From Eubacterium sp. (GTDB lineage: Bacteria; Bacillota; Clostridia; Oscillospirales; Acutalibacteraceae), in contig JAFLSA010000005.1 of assembly GCA_022511185.1 (NCBI GenBank), positions 1-33,812 on the forward strand: a stretch of 33,812 nt of DNA. Reading direction: 5' to 3'. Position numbers and translations under genes: made by a program. Below are positions 25,008 to 33,812 of this stretch, one piece after another (positions within the stretch are counted from its first letter, which is position 1; each line of letters starts with the position of its first letter). Under the pieces are notes generated by a model. That model had not been told where the DNA came from. It saw only the letters and a program-made list of their open reading frames with translations, and did not search any database.

Positions 25008-27467
25008 TTAGATAGCTTTTAAGAGTGCAGGGAGTTTTGTTAATGCTCCACCGATTCTCCAGATAATCTTATTAAGTCCGACAAAGCTTGACTCGCCGTC
25101 ATTAAGTATCATAAGAAGACCGTCTGCCATTGCAGGTGAGAATACGCCCATACTCATTGCAATAAAGTTACGGATAGGAATTTGCGTTGCCATTGCAGCA
25201 AGCATCTTACCGTCGCCGTTTTCTGCTGAACCCATACCTGACATAAGCTTTTCGATGAGTCTGCAGATTCTGCCGCCCCACTTGGTGTGGCGTGCATCGT
25301 TAAGACAGCAGTAAATATCAATTTTCTTATTTGTATCCGGCTCAGAACTTGGGATAGGCTGACCATAAACAGCCTCAAACTGAGCACCCTTCATACCCTC
25401 AACGTCTGCTGTGTAATAAGCAGGTGCAACGTCTCTGTAATCAGGAATTGCTGCATCAACTGTTGATGTAACAGTCATTGTTGCGCACAGCTTGATATCA
25501 CGGCTTGATGCACCGACAAGGATATCAAACTCGCCTGTTTCAACCATCCAGTCGCCAAGCTCAACGTTATAGAAAGCAAAGGCTCTCTTTGAAAGGTCAA
25601 CTGAAACCTCTGCTTCTTCGCCTGCCTTAAGGAATACTTTCTTGAAGCCTCTGAGTTCCTTAACAGGACGGAAGATTGTTGACTCCTTATCAGCAACGTA
25701 AACCTGTGCAATTTCAGCGCCGTCAACGTCACCTGTATTCTTAATCTTAAATGATACTGTTACTGTGTCTGTATCCTTGATATTATCTGATGAAAGTTTA
25801 ATATCGCTGTACTCGAAGGTTGTGTATGAAAGTCCGTAGCCGAATGGGAAGAGTACGTCCTTATTCGCCTTATCATAGTAGCGGTAGCCGATATAAATTG
25901 ACTCTCTGTGTTCGCTTGTTACAGGACCGCCCGGATAATTACCGAAGGTCGGATTCTCGTCAAATGAAAGAGGATATGTTTCAGAAGTCTTACCTGACGG
26001 ATTAACTGCGCCTGTGAGAATATTTGCAACTGCGGCGCCGCCAGCCTGACCGCCGAGACCTGAATTAAGAAGACCCTTAACCTCGCCAAGCCATTTGAGA
26101 TTGATAACAGAACCGCCTGCAAGAACAACTACCGTATTCGGATTAGCCTGTGCAACAGCAGAAATAAGATTGTTGTGGCTGTTTGGCATTTCAATATTCT
26201 CTCTATCGTAGCCTTCGCCCTCAAACTCGTCTGTAAGACCTGCAAATACAACGGCAACATCTGCCTGCTTAGCAGCCTCAACAGCTTCGTTTACCATAGT
26301 ATCGTTGATTTCATCCTTGCTCTTATCATAGCCTTGAGCATAAATCATATCCACGCCAAGCTCTTCAAGCTCGTCATAAGCATTGACAAGTTTAGTAGGA
26401 TTGATAACTGATGAACCTGCACCCTGAAAACGTGGTGACTTAGCAAGCTCACCTATAACTGCAACCTTCTGTCCTGACTTAAGAGGAAGAATAGCGTCGT
26501 CATTTTTAAGAAGCACCATTGAGCCCTCAGCAACCTTCTGAGCAAGCTTGTGATGTGCATCAACGTCAAACGTATGCTCTGTCTCAAGAGCCGGCTTTGA
26601 CTTAACAATAAGGTCAACAACGTTGTCAACTCTCTTGTTGAGGATTTCTTCGTCAAGCTCGCCGTTCTTAACAGCTTCAATAATCTTCTTTGTATTAAGA
26701 CCGCCTGATGATGGCATTTCAAGGTCTGTTCCGTTCTTAAGTCCAGGAATACGGTCAACAGATGCACCCCAGTCAGTAAGAACAACGCCCTTGAAGCCCC
26801 ACTCGTCACGGAGCACCTTTTCCTGAAGCCACTCGTTCTGTGAAGCATAAACACCGTTAATGCGGTTGTATGAATTCATAATTGTCCAAGGCTGAGCCTC
26901 TTTAACACAGATTTCAAACGCTGTGAGATAAACCTCACGCATGGCTCTCTCGTCAACTACCTCATTGATAACCATACGGAAAGCTTCCTGTGAGTTACAA
27001 GCAAAGTGCTTGAGAGACGTACCGATACCCTTTGACTGAACGCCGTTTACAAGGCTTGCTGAGCACTTACCTGCAAGGAAAGGATCCTCACTGAAATACT
27101 CAAAGTTACGTCCGCAAACAGGTGAACGCTTAATGTTTGTACCGGGTCCGAGAATAGTTGAAACCTGCTCCTTTAAACATTCCTCAGCAAGTGCCTCACC
27201 CTCTGCCTTAATAAGCTCCTCATCCCATGAACAAGAAGTTGTTGCAGCAGGCGGGAAACAGGTTGCAGGAACTGAGTTGCCCAAGCCGATACCGTCTGAT
27301 GACTTTTTATCCGTTCTCTGCTTACGCAGGCCGTGAGGTCCGTCAGTAATCATAATCTTAGGAAGTCCAAGCTCAGGTGCTTCCTCAAGATGCCAATAGT
27401 CGTAGCCTGATACAAAAGCTGCCTTTTGCTCAAGGCTCATTTTTTCAATAATTTCTGGGTGTTTCAT
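25008..27467 (-). CDS. Glycoside hydrolase family 3 beta-glucosidase (cytoplasmic)
   Basis: 819 aa; ITDGPHGLRKQ, LGPGTNIKRSPVCGRNFEYFSEDPFLAG, VVLTDWGASVDRI, C-terminal Fn3-like domain; no signal peptide. Confidence 0.95.
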   Translation of the reverse strand: MKHPEIIEKMSLEQKAAFVSGYDYWHLEEAPELGLPKIMITDGPHGLRKQRTDKKSSDGIGLGNSVPATCFPPAATTSCSWDEELIKAEGEALAEECLKEQVSTILGPGTNIKRSPVCGRNFEYFSEDPFLAGKCSASLVNGVQSKGIGTSLKHFACNSQEAFRMVINEVVDERAMREVYLTAFEICVKEAQPWTIMNSYNRINGVYASQNEWLQEKVLRDEWGFKGVVLTDWGASVDRIPGLKNGTDLEMPSSGGLNTKKIIEAVKNGELDEEILNKRVDNVVDLIVKSKPALETEHTFDVDAHHKLAQKVAEGSMVLLKNDDAILPLKSGQKVAVIGELAKSPRFQGAGSSVINPTKLVNAYDELEELGVDMIYAQGYDKSKDEINDTMVNEAVEAAKQADVAVVFAGLTDEFEGEGYDRENIEMPNSHNNLISAVAQANPNTVVVLAGGSVINLKWLGEVKGLLNSGLGGQAGGAAVANILTGAVNPSGKTSETYPLSFDENPTFGNYPGGPVTSEHRESIYIGYRYYDKANKDVLFPFGYGLSYTTFEYSDIKLSSDNIKDTDTVTVSFKIKNTGDVDGAEIAQVYVADKESTIFRPVKELRGFKKVFLKAGEEAEVSVDLSKRAFAFYNVELGDWMVETGEFDILVGASSRDIKLCATMTVTSTVDAAIPDYRDVAPAYYTADVEGMKGAQFEAVYGQPIPSSEPDTNKKIDIYCCLNDARHTKWGGRICRLIEKLMSGMGSAENGDGKMLAAMATQIPIRNFIAMSMGVFSPAMADGLLMILNDGESSFVGLNKIIWRIGGALTKLPALLKAI

Positions 27468-27489
27468 TCAACAAAACGCTCCTCTCAAA

Positions 27490-27551
27490 TTTTTACCAAA
27501 TTCATTATACAATAAAAAAAAATATATAGCAATAACTATTTTTGGTAAAAA
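27490..27551. promoter_or_regulatory. Inverted repeat flanking the predicted GH3 promoter, operator candidate
   Basis: TTTTTACCAAA (27490-27500) and TTTGGTAAAAA (27541-27551); between them, minus strand TTGCTA-N17-TATAAT (27532-27504). Confidence 0.5.
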
Positions 27552-27650
27552 TAACTATATTCTTTGAAAATGCAGTATATCTTGAATGTATTTCTTTGAT
27601 ATGACAAAACTAATTTTAAATTGAAAATTAAAGAATAAATATCCGGACAG

Positions 27651-27687
27651 AATTATACACCTACTGTTTATCAGTAGGTGTATAATT
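27651..27687 (-). terminator. Perfect 16-bp inverted repeat downstream of the 112-aa ORF, probable terminator
   Basis: AATTATACACCTACTG-tttat-CAGTAGGTGTATAATT; weak T-tract. Confidence 0.5.
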
Positions 27688-27689
27688 CG

Positions 27690-28028
27690 TCATATCCTGA
27701 AATCAGGATTATTATGGCATTCATTCCACATTTTTTCAATTGAATCTATATCTTCAAAATCATAACAGAACATATCTTCAATCTTATCCCAATCACTTTT
27801 TAAACAGATACCATCTATTGTAACCGATTGATACAAGTCATCTAATGAAGAAAAATTAATTTCACCGCTTTTATTATCTCCACAGCGTTGGAAAGAATAA
27901 TGGTCGTCATAGCCAATAATCATATAATAATTACCAAACAGTCTTATTTCAAATTCAGGCTCGCATCCGATTAAAACAAGCCGATTAAACATATCCTTTA
28001 TTTCTTCATAAGAGTATACCATAATCAA
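27690..28028 (-). CDS. Hypothetical protein, 112 aa
   Basis: Intact ORF directly downstream of gatB; no family recognised. Confidence 0.6.
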   Translation of the reverse strand: MIMVYSYEEIKDMFNRLVLIGCEPEFEIRLFGNYYMIIGYDDHYSFQRCGDNKSGEINFSSLDDLYQSVTIDGICLKSDWDKIEDMFCYDFEDIDSIEKMWNECHNNPDFRI

Positions 28029-28029
28029 A

Positions 28030-29439
28030 TCATCCTATTATTTCTCTGATTATTGCTTCTGCTTTTTTGACGTCTGCTTTGCCTCGTGAATTTTTCATAA
28101 CGTAGCCGAACATAACGTTGATTGCCTTATCCTTGCCTGCCTTGATATCCTCAACAGCCTTTGGATTTGCGTCAATTGCGCCCTGACAAAGCACCCTGAG
28201 GTCATCGTCTGAAAGACCTGCAAGGTCTTCCTCCTTGATGTACTCCGTTACGTCTGCACCGCTTTCAAGCATTTTTGAAAGGATTTCCTTTGCCTTGTTT
28301 GCTCTGATTTTCTTATCGTCAATCAGTTTAACGAGAGCCGCAAGCTGCGTTGCAGTTGTTTTGATTTCAAAGTTCTCCTTGTCCTCCTCTGTCTGAAGGG
28401 TCGCATAGATTGTGCCGATAATCATATTAAGTACGTTTGAAGCACTTGCGCCCTCATTGACGGCAGAGTCAAAAAATTCAGTAACGTTTCTGTACTTGTA
28501 AATGAGCCTTGCGTTATTTTCAGGCAGACCCATATCCTGAATATATCTCTTAAGCTTTGCATCGGGAAGCTCAGGAAGTGATGCACGGATATCCTCAACC
28601 ATTTCGGGAGAAATGTAAAATCTTAAAATATCAGGCTCAGGGAAATAACGGTAATCGTCTGCATTCTCCTTTGTACGAAGAACGTAAACAGTATCGCTGT
28701 TTGCATCATAGCGCATAGTAGACTGAATAACCTTTTCGCCGCTATCGAGGATATCTTCCTGCCTCTCCATTTCAAGCTCCATTGCACGAACAATGTTTGA
28801 AAGAGAGTTGATATTTTTAATCTCAGTTCTTGTTCCCCAAGGCTCGCCCGGCTGATGAATTGACACGTTGACGTCGCATCTCATTGAGCCCTCCTGCATC
28901 TTACAGTCGGACACGCCAACGTTTCTCATAATGAGCTGGAGCTTTTCGGCATATTCTCTTGCCTCCTGTGGTGAGGAAATGTCAGCCATAGAAACTATTT
29001 CGATAAGAGGAACGCCGCCACGGTTATAGTCAACGTAGGTAAAGCCGCCGTCGTGAACGAGCTTACCTGCATCCTCCTCGATATGAATACGCTCGATTCT
29101 GATTTTCTTACCTGAATCAAGTTCAACGTAGCCGTTGATACAAACAGGCTCGTCAAACTGGGAAATCTGATATGCTTTCGGAAGGTCAGGATAAACATAA
29201 TTCTTTCTGTCCATATGTGAGTTATTGTTAATCTCGCAATGAACGGCAAGCCCTGCTCTAACAGCAAATTCGATAACCTGTTTATTTAAAATGGGAAGTG
29301 AACCCGGCTGACCTGTGCAAACAGGGCAACAGTGAGTGTTAGGCTCTCCGCCGAACTGTGTGGTACAGCCGCAGAAAATCTTTGTTTTTGTGGCAAGCTC
29401 AATATGAGTTTCAATACCACATACAAGCTGATAACTCAA
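28030..29439 (-). CDS. gatB: Asp/Glu-tRNA amidotransferase subunit B
   Basis: 469 aa; GIETHIELATKTKIFCGC, CPVCTGQPGSLPILN, MRCDVNVSI, TEIKNINS. Confidence 0.97.
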   Translation of the reverse strand: MSYQLVCGIETHIELATKTKIFCGCTTQFGGEPNTHCCPVCTGQPGSLPILNKQVIEFAVRAGLAVHCEINNNSHMDRKNYVYPDLPKAYQISQFDEPVCINGYVELDSGKKIRIERIHIEEDAGKLVHDGGFTYVDYNRGGVPLIEIVSMADISSPQEAREYAEKLQLIMRNVGVSDCKMQEGSMRCDVNVSIHQPGEPWGTRTEIKNINSLSNIVRAMELEMERQEDILDSGEKVIQSTMRYDANSDTVYVLRTKENADDYRYFPEPDILRFYISPEMVEDIRASLPELPDAKLKRYIQDMGLPENNARLIYKYRNVTEFFDSAVNEGASASNVLNMIIGTIYATLQTEEDKENFEIKTTATQLAALVKLIDDKKIRANKAKEILSKMLESGADVTEYIKEEDLAGLSDDDLRVLCQGAIDANPKAVEDIKAGKDKAINVMFGYVMKNSRGKADVKKAEAIIREIIG

Positions 29440-30896
29440 AGCACTACACCTCCCTCAAAATCTTTAACGCCAATCTCAGCATTTTTCTCATAAAAATATG
29501 CTGTATTAAGAATCGTCTTTTCGCTGAACTTTTTACCGATTATCTGCATACCGATAGGAAGACCCTTGCTGTCATTCTTTATCGGAACGCTGATTGCAGG
29601 AACACCTGTAATATTAATCGGAACTGTTGCAATGTCTGAAAGGTACATATCAACAGGTGATGCACCGCTGAAATTAAGAGGGAATGCGGTGTTCGGTGCT
29701 GTTGGAGCAATAAGAACATCACAGGTATTGAATATCTCGTCAAAGTCTGCAATAAGGTTTTCGCGGAGTAAGCACGCCTTCTTATAATACGCATCGTAAT
29801 AGCCAGATGAAAGCACGTATGTGCCGAGCATAATTCTGCGCTTAACCTCGTCTCCGAAGCCCTCTGTACGTGTCTTTAAAATCATTTCCTCAACGTCGTT
29901 GAAGCTTTCGGGTCTGTAGCCGTAGCGTATGCCGTCATATCTGCCGAGATTTGAGGAAGCCTCAGCACAAGCAATGATGTAGTAAACAGGAAGCGCTTGC
30001 TTGAGCACAGGCAGACTGATGTCTATTATCTCTGCGCCGTTGTCCTCAAAGAACTTAACAGCATTGTCAATAGCCTCTTTAATTTCCGAATTGATACCGT
30101 CAAAATATTCCTTTGCAATTCCTATTTTCAGACCTTTAACGTCACTCTGACCGAGTGTATCGGAAATGTTACCGAAGTCAAAATCAACACTTGTCTGGTC
30201 ATTTGCATCAACACCTGAGATTGTATCAAACACAGTTGCGGTGTCCTTTACGGAATTTGCAAGAACGCCTATCTGGTCAAGTGAAGAGCCGTATGCAATA
30301 AGGCCGTAACGGGAAACTGCGCCATAGGTCGGCTTAAGACCGACGATACCGCAAAATGATGCAGGCTGACGAACAGAGCCGCCTGTATCTGAGCCGAGAG
30401 CGTAAGCTGCAAGATTAGCGCAAACAGCACTTGCACCACCACCTGACGAGCCGCCTGTAACGTGGTTTACGTTGCGTGGATTAAGCGGTGCGCCGTAATA
30501 GCTCGTCTCACTCGTTGAGCCCATTGCGAATTCGTCCATATTCGTTTTACCAAGCATTACAGCACCCTGTGCCTTAAGCTTAGTCCATACGGTTGAATCA
30601 TAATACGGTCTGAAGCCTGTCAGAATCTTTGATGCACAAGTAGTCAGATCACCGTCTGAACAGATGTTATCCTTAAGTGTCATCGGTATACCTGTAAGCG
30701 CAGTTGCCGTACCGTTTGCAATCATCTTATCGGCAGTCTTTGCATTTTCGAGTGCCTTATCAAATGTGGTTGAAACGTAAGCGTTATACTTTTTATTGTC
30801 GGCTTCAATTGCAGAAATATATTTTTCAGTAAGCTCTACTGATGATATCTCTTTATTTTTAAGCATTTGTGATAAGGGGGAAATTAACTCTCTCAT
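29436..30896 (-). CDS. gatA: Asp/Glu-tRNA amidotransferase subunit A
   Basis: 486 aa; amidase signature GGSSGGGASAVCANLAAYALGSDTGGSVRQPASFCGIVGLKPTYG. Confidence 0.97.
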   Translation of the reverse strand: MRELISPLSQMLKNKEISSVELTEKYISAIEADNKKYNAYVSTTFDKALENAKTADKMIANGTATALTGIPMTLKDNICSDGDLTTCASKILTGFRPYYDSTVWTKLKAQGAVMLGKTNMDEFAMGSTSETSYYGAPLNPRNVNHVTGGSSGGGASAVCANLAAYALGSDTGGSVRQPASFCGIVGLKPTYGAVSRYGLIAYGSSLDQIGVLANSVKDTATVFDTISGVDANDQTSVDFDFGNISDTLGQSDVKGLKIGIAKEYFDGINSEIKEAIDNAVKFFEDNGAEIIDISLPVLKQALPVYYIIACAEASSNLGRYDGIRYGYRPESFNDVEEMILKTRTEGFGDEVKRRIMLGTYVLSSGYYDAYYKKACLLRENLIADFDEIFNTCDVLIAPTAPNTAFPLNFSGASPVDMYLSDIATVPINITGVPAISVPIKNDSKGLPIGMQIIGKKFSEKTILNTAYFYEKNAEIGVKDFEGGVVL

Positions 30897-31184
30897 TTAT
30901 ATTCCTCCCTTCACGCAGAACATACCCTTTGAGCCGCTGACATTTGAAAGGATTTTTTCGTTAGGCAGTGATTCCTTAACAATATCCTCTCTGAAATCCT
31001 CGGCAGGCGTAGCAGAGGATGATACGTTTCTGATTTTTTCAGCATCGCCCTCAACTGAATTGTTGATGGTATCGGCAAAGGCGATTATATCATCCATATC
31101 CTTAATAATCTTATCAAGCTCCTCGTCTGAGAAATCAAGACGGGCAAGACGAGCAAGTTTTAATACTTCATCTTTACTTATCAT
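30897..31184 (-). CDS. gatC: Asp/Glu-tRNA amidotransferase subunit C
   Basis: 95 aa; MISKDEVLKLARLARLDFSDEELDKIIKDMDDIIAFAD. Confidence 0.92.
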   Translation of the reverse strand: MISKDEVLKLARLARLDFSDEELDKIIKDMDDIIAFADTINNSVEGDAEKIRNVSSSATPAEDFREDIVKESLPNEKILSNVSGSKGMFCVKGGI

Positions 31185-31220
31185 ATTACACCCCGTTATA
31201 ACTGTTAAATTATTGTTTAT

Positions 31221-31383
31221 CCGATTATGCCTCCCTTGCGAAAGAGAGGTGGGTTACAAGTAAACTTCTCCTACTGCCTCCCTTGTTAAAGGGAGGGGGA
31301 CCGCTTGCGGTGGAGGGATTCAGAATCCTCCCTTCCGCTCGTACCTCGCTCCCTCCCTCCTTTGACAAGGAGGGCTAAATCGG
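31221..31383. repeat. Terminal-inverted-repeat intergenic element (MITE-like) inside the aspS-gatCAB cluster
   Basis: Ends CCGATTATGCCTCCCTTG and CAAGGAGGGCTAAATCGG (reverse complement CCGATTTAGCCCTCCTTG); internal CCTCCCTTGTTAAAGGGAGG and related palindromes. Confidence 0.7.
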
Positions 31384-31436
31384 AAAGAATTGTATACCCC
31401 ATTCAACAAAAGAAGGATAAAACAACGATTAAATTA

Positions 31437-31793
31437 TTATCCTATTAAACTCTCTAATTCAGCCAGTGAAAGTCCTTTTATTAATACAGAATTTTCATTA
31501 CTATCGATAGCATACTTCTCTGCTTTTTTTAAAGCTGTAAAATAATCAGCATCTCCAATTATTGAATCTTTACTCGTACTTACGAATACCATTTTCCAAT
31601 CTGATATAGAATTACCGTCAACTTTATATTGTAATTGAGGATTTTTAAGCAATATTGTTTCAGTTCCTTCTGTAAGAGCAACAGCACCAAAAGGACTTCC
31701 ATCCGGTTTAGAATAGAATTTTGGCATTGCTTTATAAGCGTTACTCCAATCTACTTTCTCTTTTTTGCTTTTGAATTTATCAAATAATCCCAT
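31437..31793 (-). CDS. Hypothetical protein, 118 aa
   Basis: Intact ORF between aspS and gatC; MGLFDKFKSKKEKVDWSNAYKAMPKFYSKPDGSPFGAVALTEGT; family not recognised. Confidence 0.6.
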   Translation of the reverse strand: MGLFDKFKSKKEKVDWSNAYKAMPKFYSKPDGSPFGAVALTEGTETILLKNPQLQYKVDGNSISDWKMVFVSTSKDSIIGDADYFTALKKAEKYAIDSNENSVLIKGLSLAELESLIG

Positions 31794-31820
31794 TTTTTAT
31801 TCCCACCTGAAAACCTTTAA

Positions 31821-33572
31821 TTATTTTCTTAATTTAATATGAACTTCCCTGAGCTGCTGCTCGGTGATTTCATTAGGTGCACCGCACATAAGGTCCTGTG
31901 CCTTTCCGTCCATTGGGAATGGTATAACCTCACGGATATTTTCCTCATTTCTGAGAAGCATAATCATACGGTCAACACCCGGTGCCATACCTGCGTGCGG
32001 AGGAGCGCCGAACTGGAATGCGGTGTAAAGCGCACCGAATTTCTGCTTAAGCACCTCTTCATCATAGCCAGCAATCTCAAATGCCTTTTTCATAATATCA
32101 ATATCGTGGTTACGGACTGCGCCTGATGAAAGCTCAACACCGTTGCAGACAATGTCATACTGATATGCAAGAATTGTGAGAGGGTCTTCATTTTCAAGAG
32201 CATCAAGACCGCCCTGCGGCATTGAAAACGGATTGTGCGTAAAGCCGATTTTCTTTTCCTCTTCCTTGTACTCAAACATCGGGAAATCGTTGATAAAGCA
32301 GAAGCGGTATGCGTTCTTTTCAATAAGTTCAAACATTTCACCGAGCTTTGTTCTGATCTGACCTGCATAGCTTGCGGCCTTTGCCTCAGCATCAGCGATA
32401 AAGAAAATCGTGTCGCCGATTTCAAGTGAAGCGATATCAGCAAGCTCAGTTTTCATATCATCAGGGATAAACTTATCAATCGGGCCTTTATATGACTTAT
32501 CCTCCTGTACAAGAAGATAGCCGAGACCGCCCATACCTATTGACTGAGCAAATTTAAGGAGCTTTTCATGCTTACCCTTTGAAATTTCCTCGTGCACCTT
32601 AATTGCCCTAACTGTCTGGCCGTGGAACGGCTTGAAGGTACAGCGCTGGAAGAAATCGGTCACGTCGATAATTTCAAGCGGATTTCTGAGGTCAGGCTTA
32701 TCCGTGCCGTATTTGAGCATAGCGTCCTTATAGCTGATAACAGGATATGGAGCATCTGTTACCTCATAGCCCTCAGGAGCAAATTTCTTAAATGTCTTGG
32801 TTAAGATTTCTTCGCCTACTCTGAATACATCCTCCTGAGTAGCAAAGCTCATTTCAAAGTCAAGCTGATAGAATTCGCCGGGTGAGCGGTCAGCCCTTGC
32901 ATCCTCATCTCTGAAGCAAGGCGCAATCTGGAAATACTTATCAATTCCAGATACCATAAGAAGCTGTTTGTACTGCTGTGGAGCCTGTGGAAGAGCATAG
33001 AACTTGCCCTTATGAACACGGCTTGGAACAACGTAGTCACGAGCGCCTTCAGGTGATGATGCGCAGAGGATAGGTGTCTGGATTTCCAAAAAGCCCATAT
33101 TCGTCATTTCCTGTCTGAGATAAGAAATGACCTTGCTTCTGAAAATCATATTGTCCTTAACCTTCTGATTTCTCAAATCAAGAAAACGGTACTGAAGTCT
33201 CTTATCCTCTCTCGTTTCCTTTGAGGTCTGAATTTCAAACGGTAATGGCTGACGCACCTTGCCGAGAGTTGTTACCTTATGCGCCTCAACCTCAATTGTA
33301 CCTGTTGCGATTTTAGGGTTAATTGTGTCCTCGTCCCTCTTCTCAACAAGTCCCTCGATTGAAAGGCAATCCTCCTTTGAAATGCCGCTAAGCAGTGACG
33401 TGTCACGCATTACGATCTGCATAACGCCGTTCATATCACGAAGGTCAATGAAGGATACACCGCCGTGGTCACGGATATTCTCTACCCAGCCTGCCACCTT
33501 AACGGTGCTGTTGATATCAGCTTCTGAAAACTGATCCATTGTTTTTGTCCTGTAAAGTGTTGAAAATTCCAT
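31821..33572 (-). CDS. aspS: Aspartyl-tRNA synthetase (bacterial type)
   Basis: MEFSTLYRTKTMDQFSEADINSTVKVAGWVENIRDHGGVSFIDLRDMNGVMQIV start (ATG 33572 with AAGGAG upstream); class II motifs FRDEDARADRSPGEFYQLDFEMSF and GMAPGVDRMIMLL. Confidence 0.97.
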   Translation of the reverse strand: MEFSTLYRTKTMDQFSEADINSTVKVAGWVENIRDHGGVSFIDLRDMNGVMQIVMRDTSLLSGISKEDCLSIEGLVEKRDEDTINPKIATGTIEVEAHKVTTLGKVRQPLPFEIQTSKETREDKRLQYRFLDLRNQKVKDNMIFRSKVISYLRQEMTNMGFLEIQTPILCASSPEGARDYVVPSRVHKGKFYALPQAPQQYKQLLMVSGIDKYFQIAPCFRDEDARADRSPGEFYQLDFEMSFATQEDVFRVGEEILTKTFKKFAPEGYEVTDAPYPVISYKDAMLKYGTDKPDLRNPLEIIDVTDFFQRCTFKPFHGQTVRAIKVHEEISKGKHEKLLKFAQSIGMGGLGYLLVQEDKSYKGPIDKFIPDDMKTELADIASLEIGDTIFFIADAEAKAASYAGQIRTKLGEMFELIEKNAYRFCFINDFPMFEYKEEEKKIGFTHNPFSMPQGGLDALENEDPLTILAYQYDIVCNGVELSSGAVRNHDIDIMKKAFEIAGYDEEVLKQKFGALYTAFQFGAPPHAGMAPGVDRMIMLLRNEENIREVIPFPMDGKAQDLMCGAPNEITEQQLREVHIKLRK

Positions 33573-33597
33573 AAAACACACTCCTTGTAAATAAAAT

Positions 33598-33633
33598 AAG
33601 CAGTCTTAAGTCCAATAGGACGAAAGACTGCTT
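33598..33633 (-). terminator. Regulated terminator of the aspS T-box leader
   Basis: AAGCAGTCTT ... AAGACTGCTT followed on the minus strand by ATTTTATTT. Confidence 0.85.
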
Positions 33634-33812
33634 CCGTGGTACCACCTAAATTAGCTGTAAAATATAAATACAACTCACTCTAAGAATTAACGCTTCACAC
33701 ACGCCCGATTCTACTGGCTTAGGGACGAACCCTAACACTTTCTTCCGGGAACTCATAGGTGTTTTTCACTGACTGCTTATACTGTCTTTCACCAACCGAC
33801 AGCTCTCTGAAA
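33598..33812 (-). promoter_or_regulatory. T-box riboswitch upstream of aspS (5' base of stem I lies outside the window)
   Basis: Minus strand AGGTGGTACCACGG (33647-33634) T-box sequence, downstream terminator, and the stem I motif CAGAGAGCTGTCGGTTGGTGAAAGACAG near 33812. Confidence 0.93.

Noticed and set aside
26453-26854. 133-aa minus-strand ORF
   Set aside because: Out-of-frame overlap entirely inside the GH3 gene.
30796-31263. 155-aa plus-strand ORF over gatA/gatC
   Set aside because: Antisense to gatC and the gatA start; Ser/Ile-rich artefact that also runs into the repeat element.
1-33812. tRNA/rRNA genes, CRISPR arrays, prophage or transposase genes
   Set aside because: None seen by eye; intergenic regions are short and accounted for by promoters, terminators, leaders and the two repeat elements.

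Overview
The window looks like ordinary chromosome from a low-to-mid-GC, spore-forming clostridial (Ruminococcaceae/Oscillospiraceae-like) bacterium; the taxonomic placement is inference. Most genes are on the minus strand. From left to right: an operon of SCP2-like protein, class III aminotransferase and split transketolase, with an upstream Fe-ADH transcribed separately; a leaderless sialidase convergent with a GPH-family transporter; an EF-G-like GTPase; sigG; a FlaR-like kinase and an AraC/GyrI-like regulator; a NahK-like N-acetylhexosamine 1-kinase; a MacA-like adaptor and MacB-like permease without an ATPase; a purE-M-N-(PurO-like)-D purine operon; an LRR/dockerin secreted protein; a DUF2798-like membrane protein with a structured leader; a GH3 beta-glucosidase; and a T-box/aspS/orf/gatCAB operon. 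The most interesting non-obvious signals are: (i) a compact convergent locus at about 10174-10471 encoding a 24-aa hydrophobic Lys-tailed peptide (absent from the ORF track) opposite a small RNA with a near-consensus promoter, the two sharing a bidirectional terminator that contains the peptide's stop codon, which together suggest a type I toxin-antitoxin-like module; (ii) a structured leader ending in a U-tract before the DUF2798-like gene, a riboswitch or attenuator candidate; (iii) an aspS-gatCAB T-box whose specifier reads as AAC (Asn); and (iv) two families of nested palindromic or terminal-inverted-repeat intergenic elements. All calls were made by eye, with no database searches.
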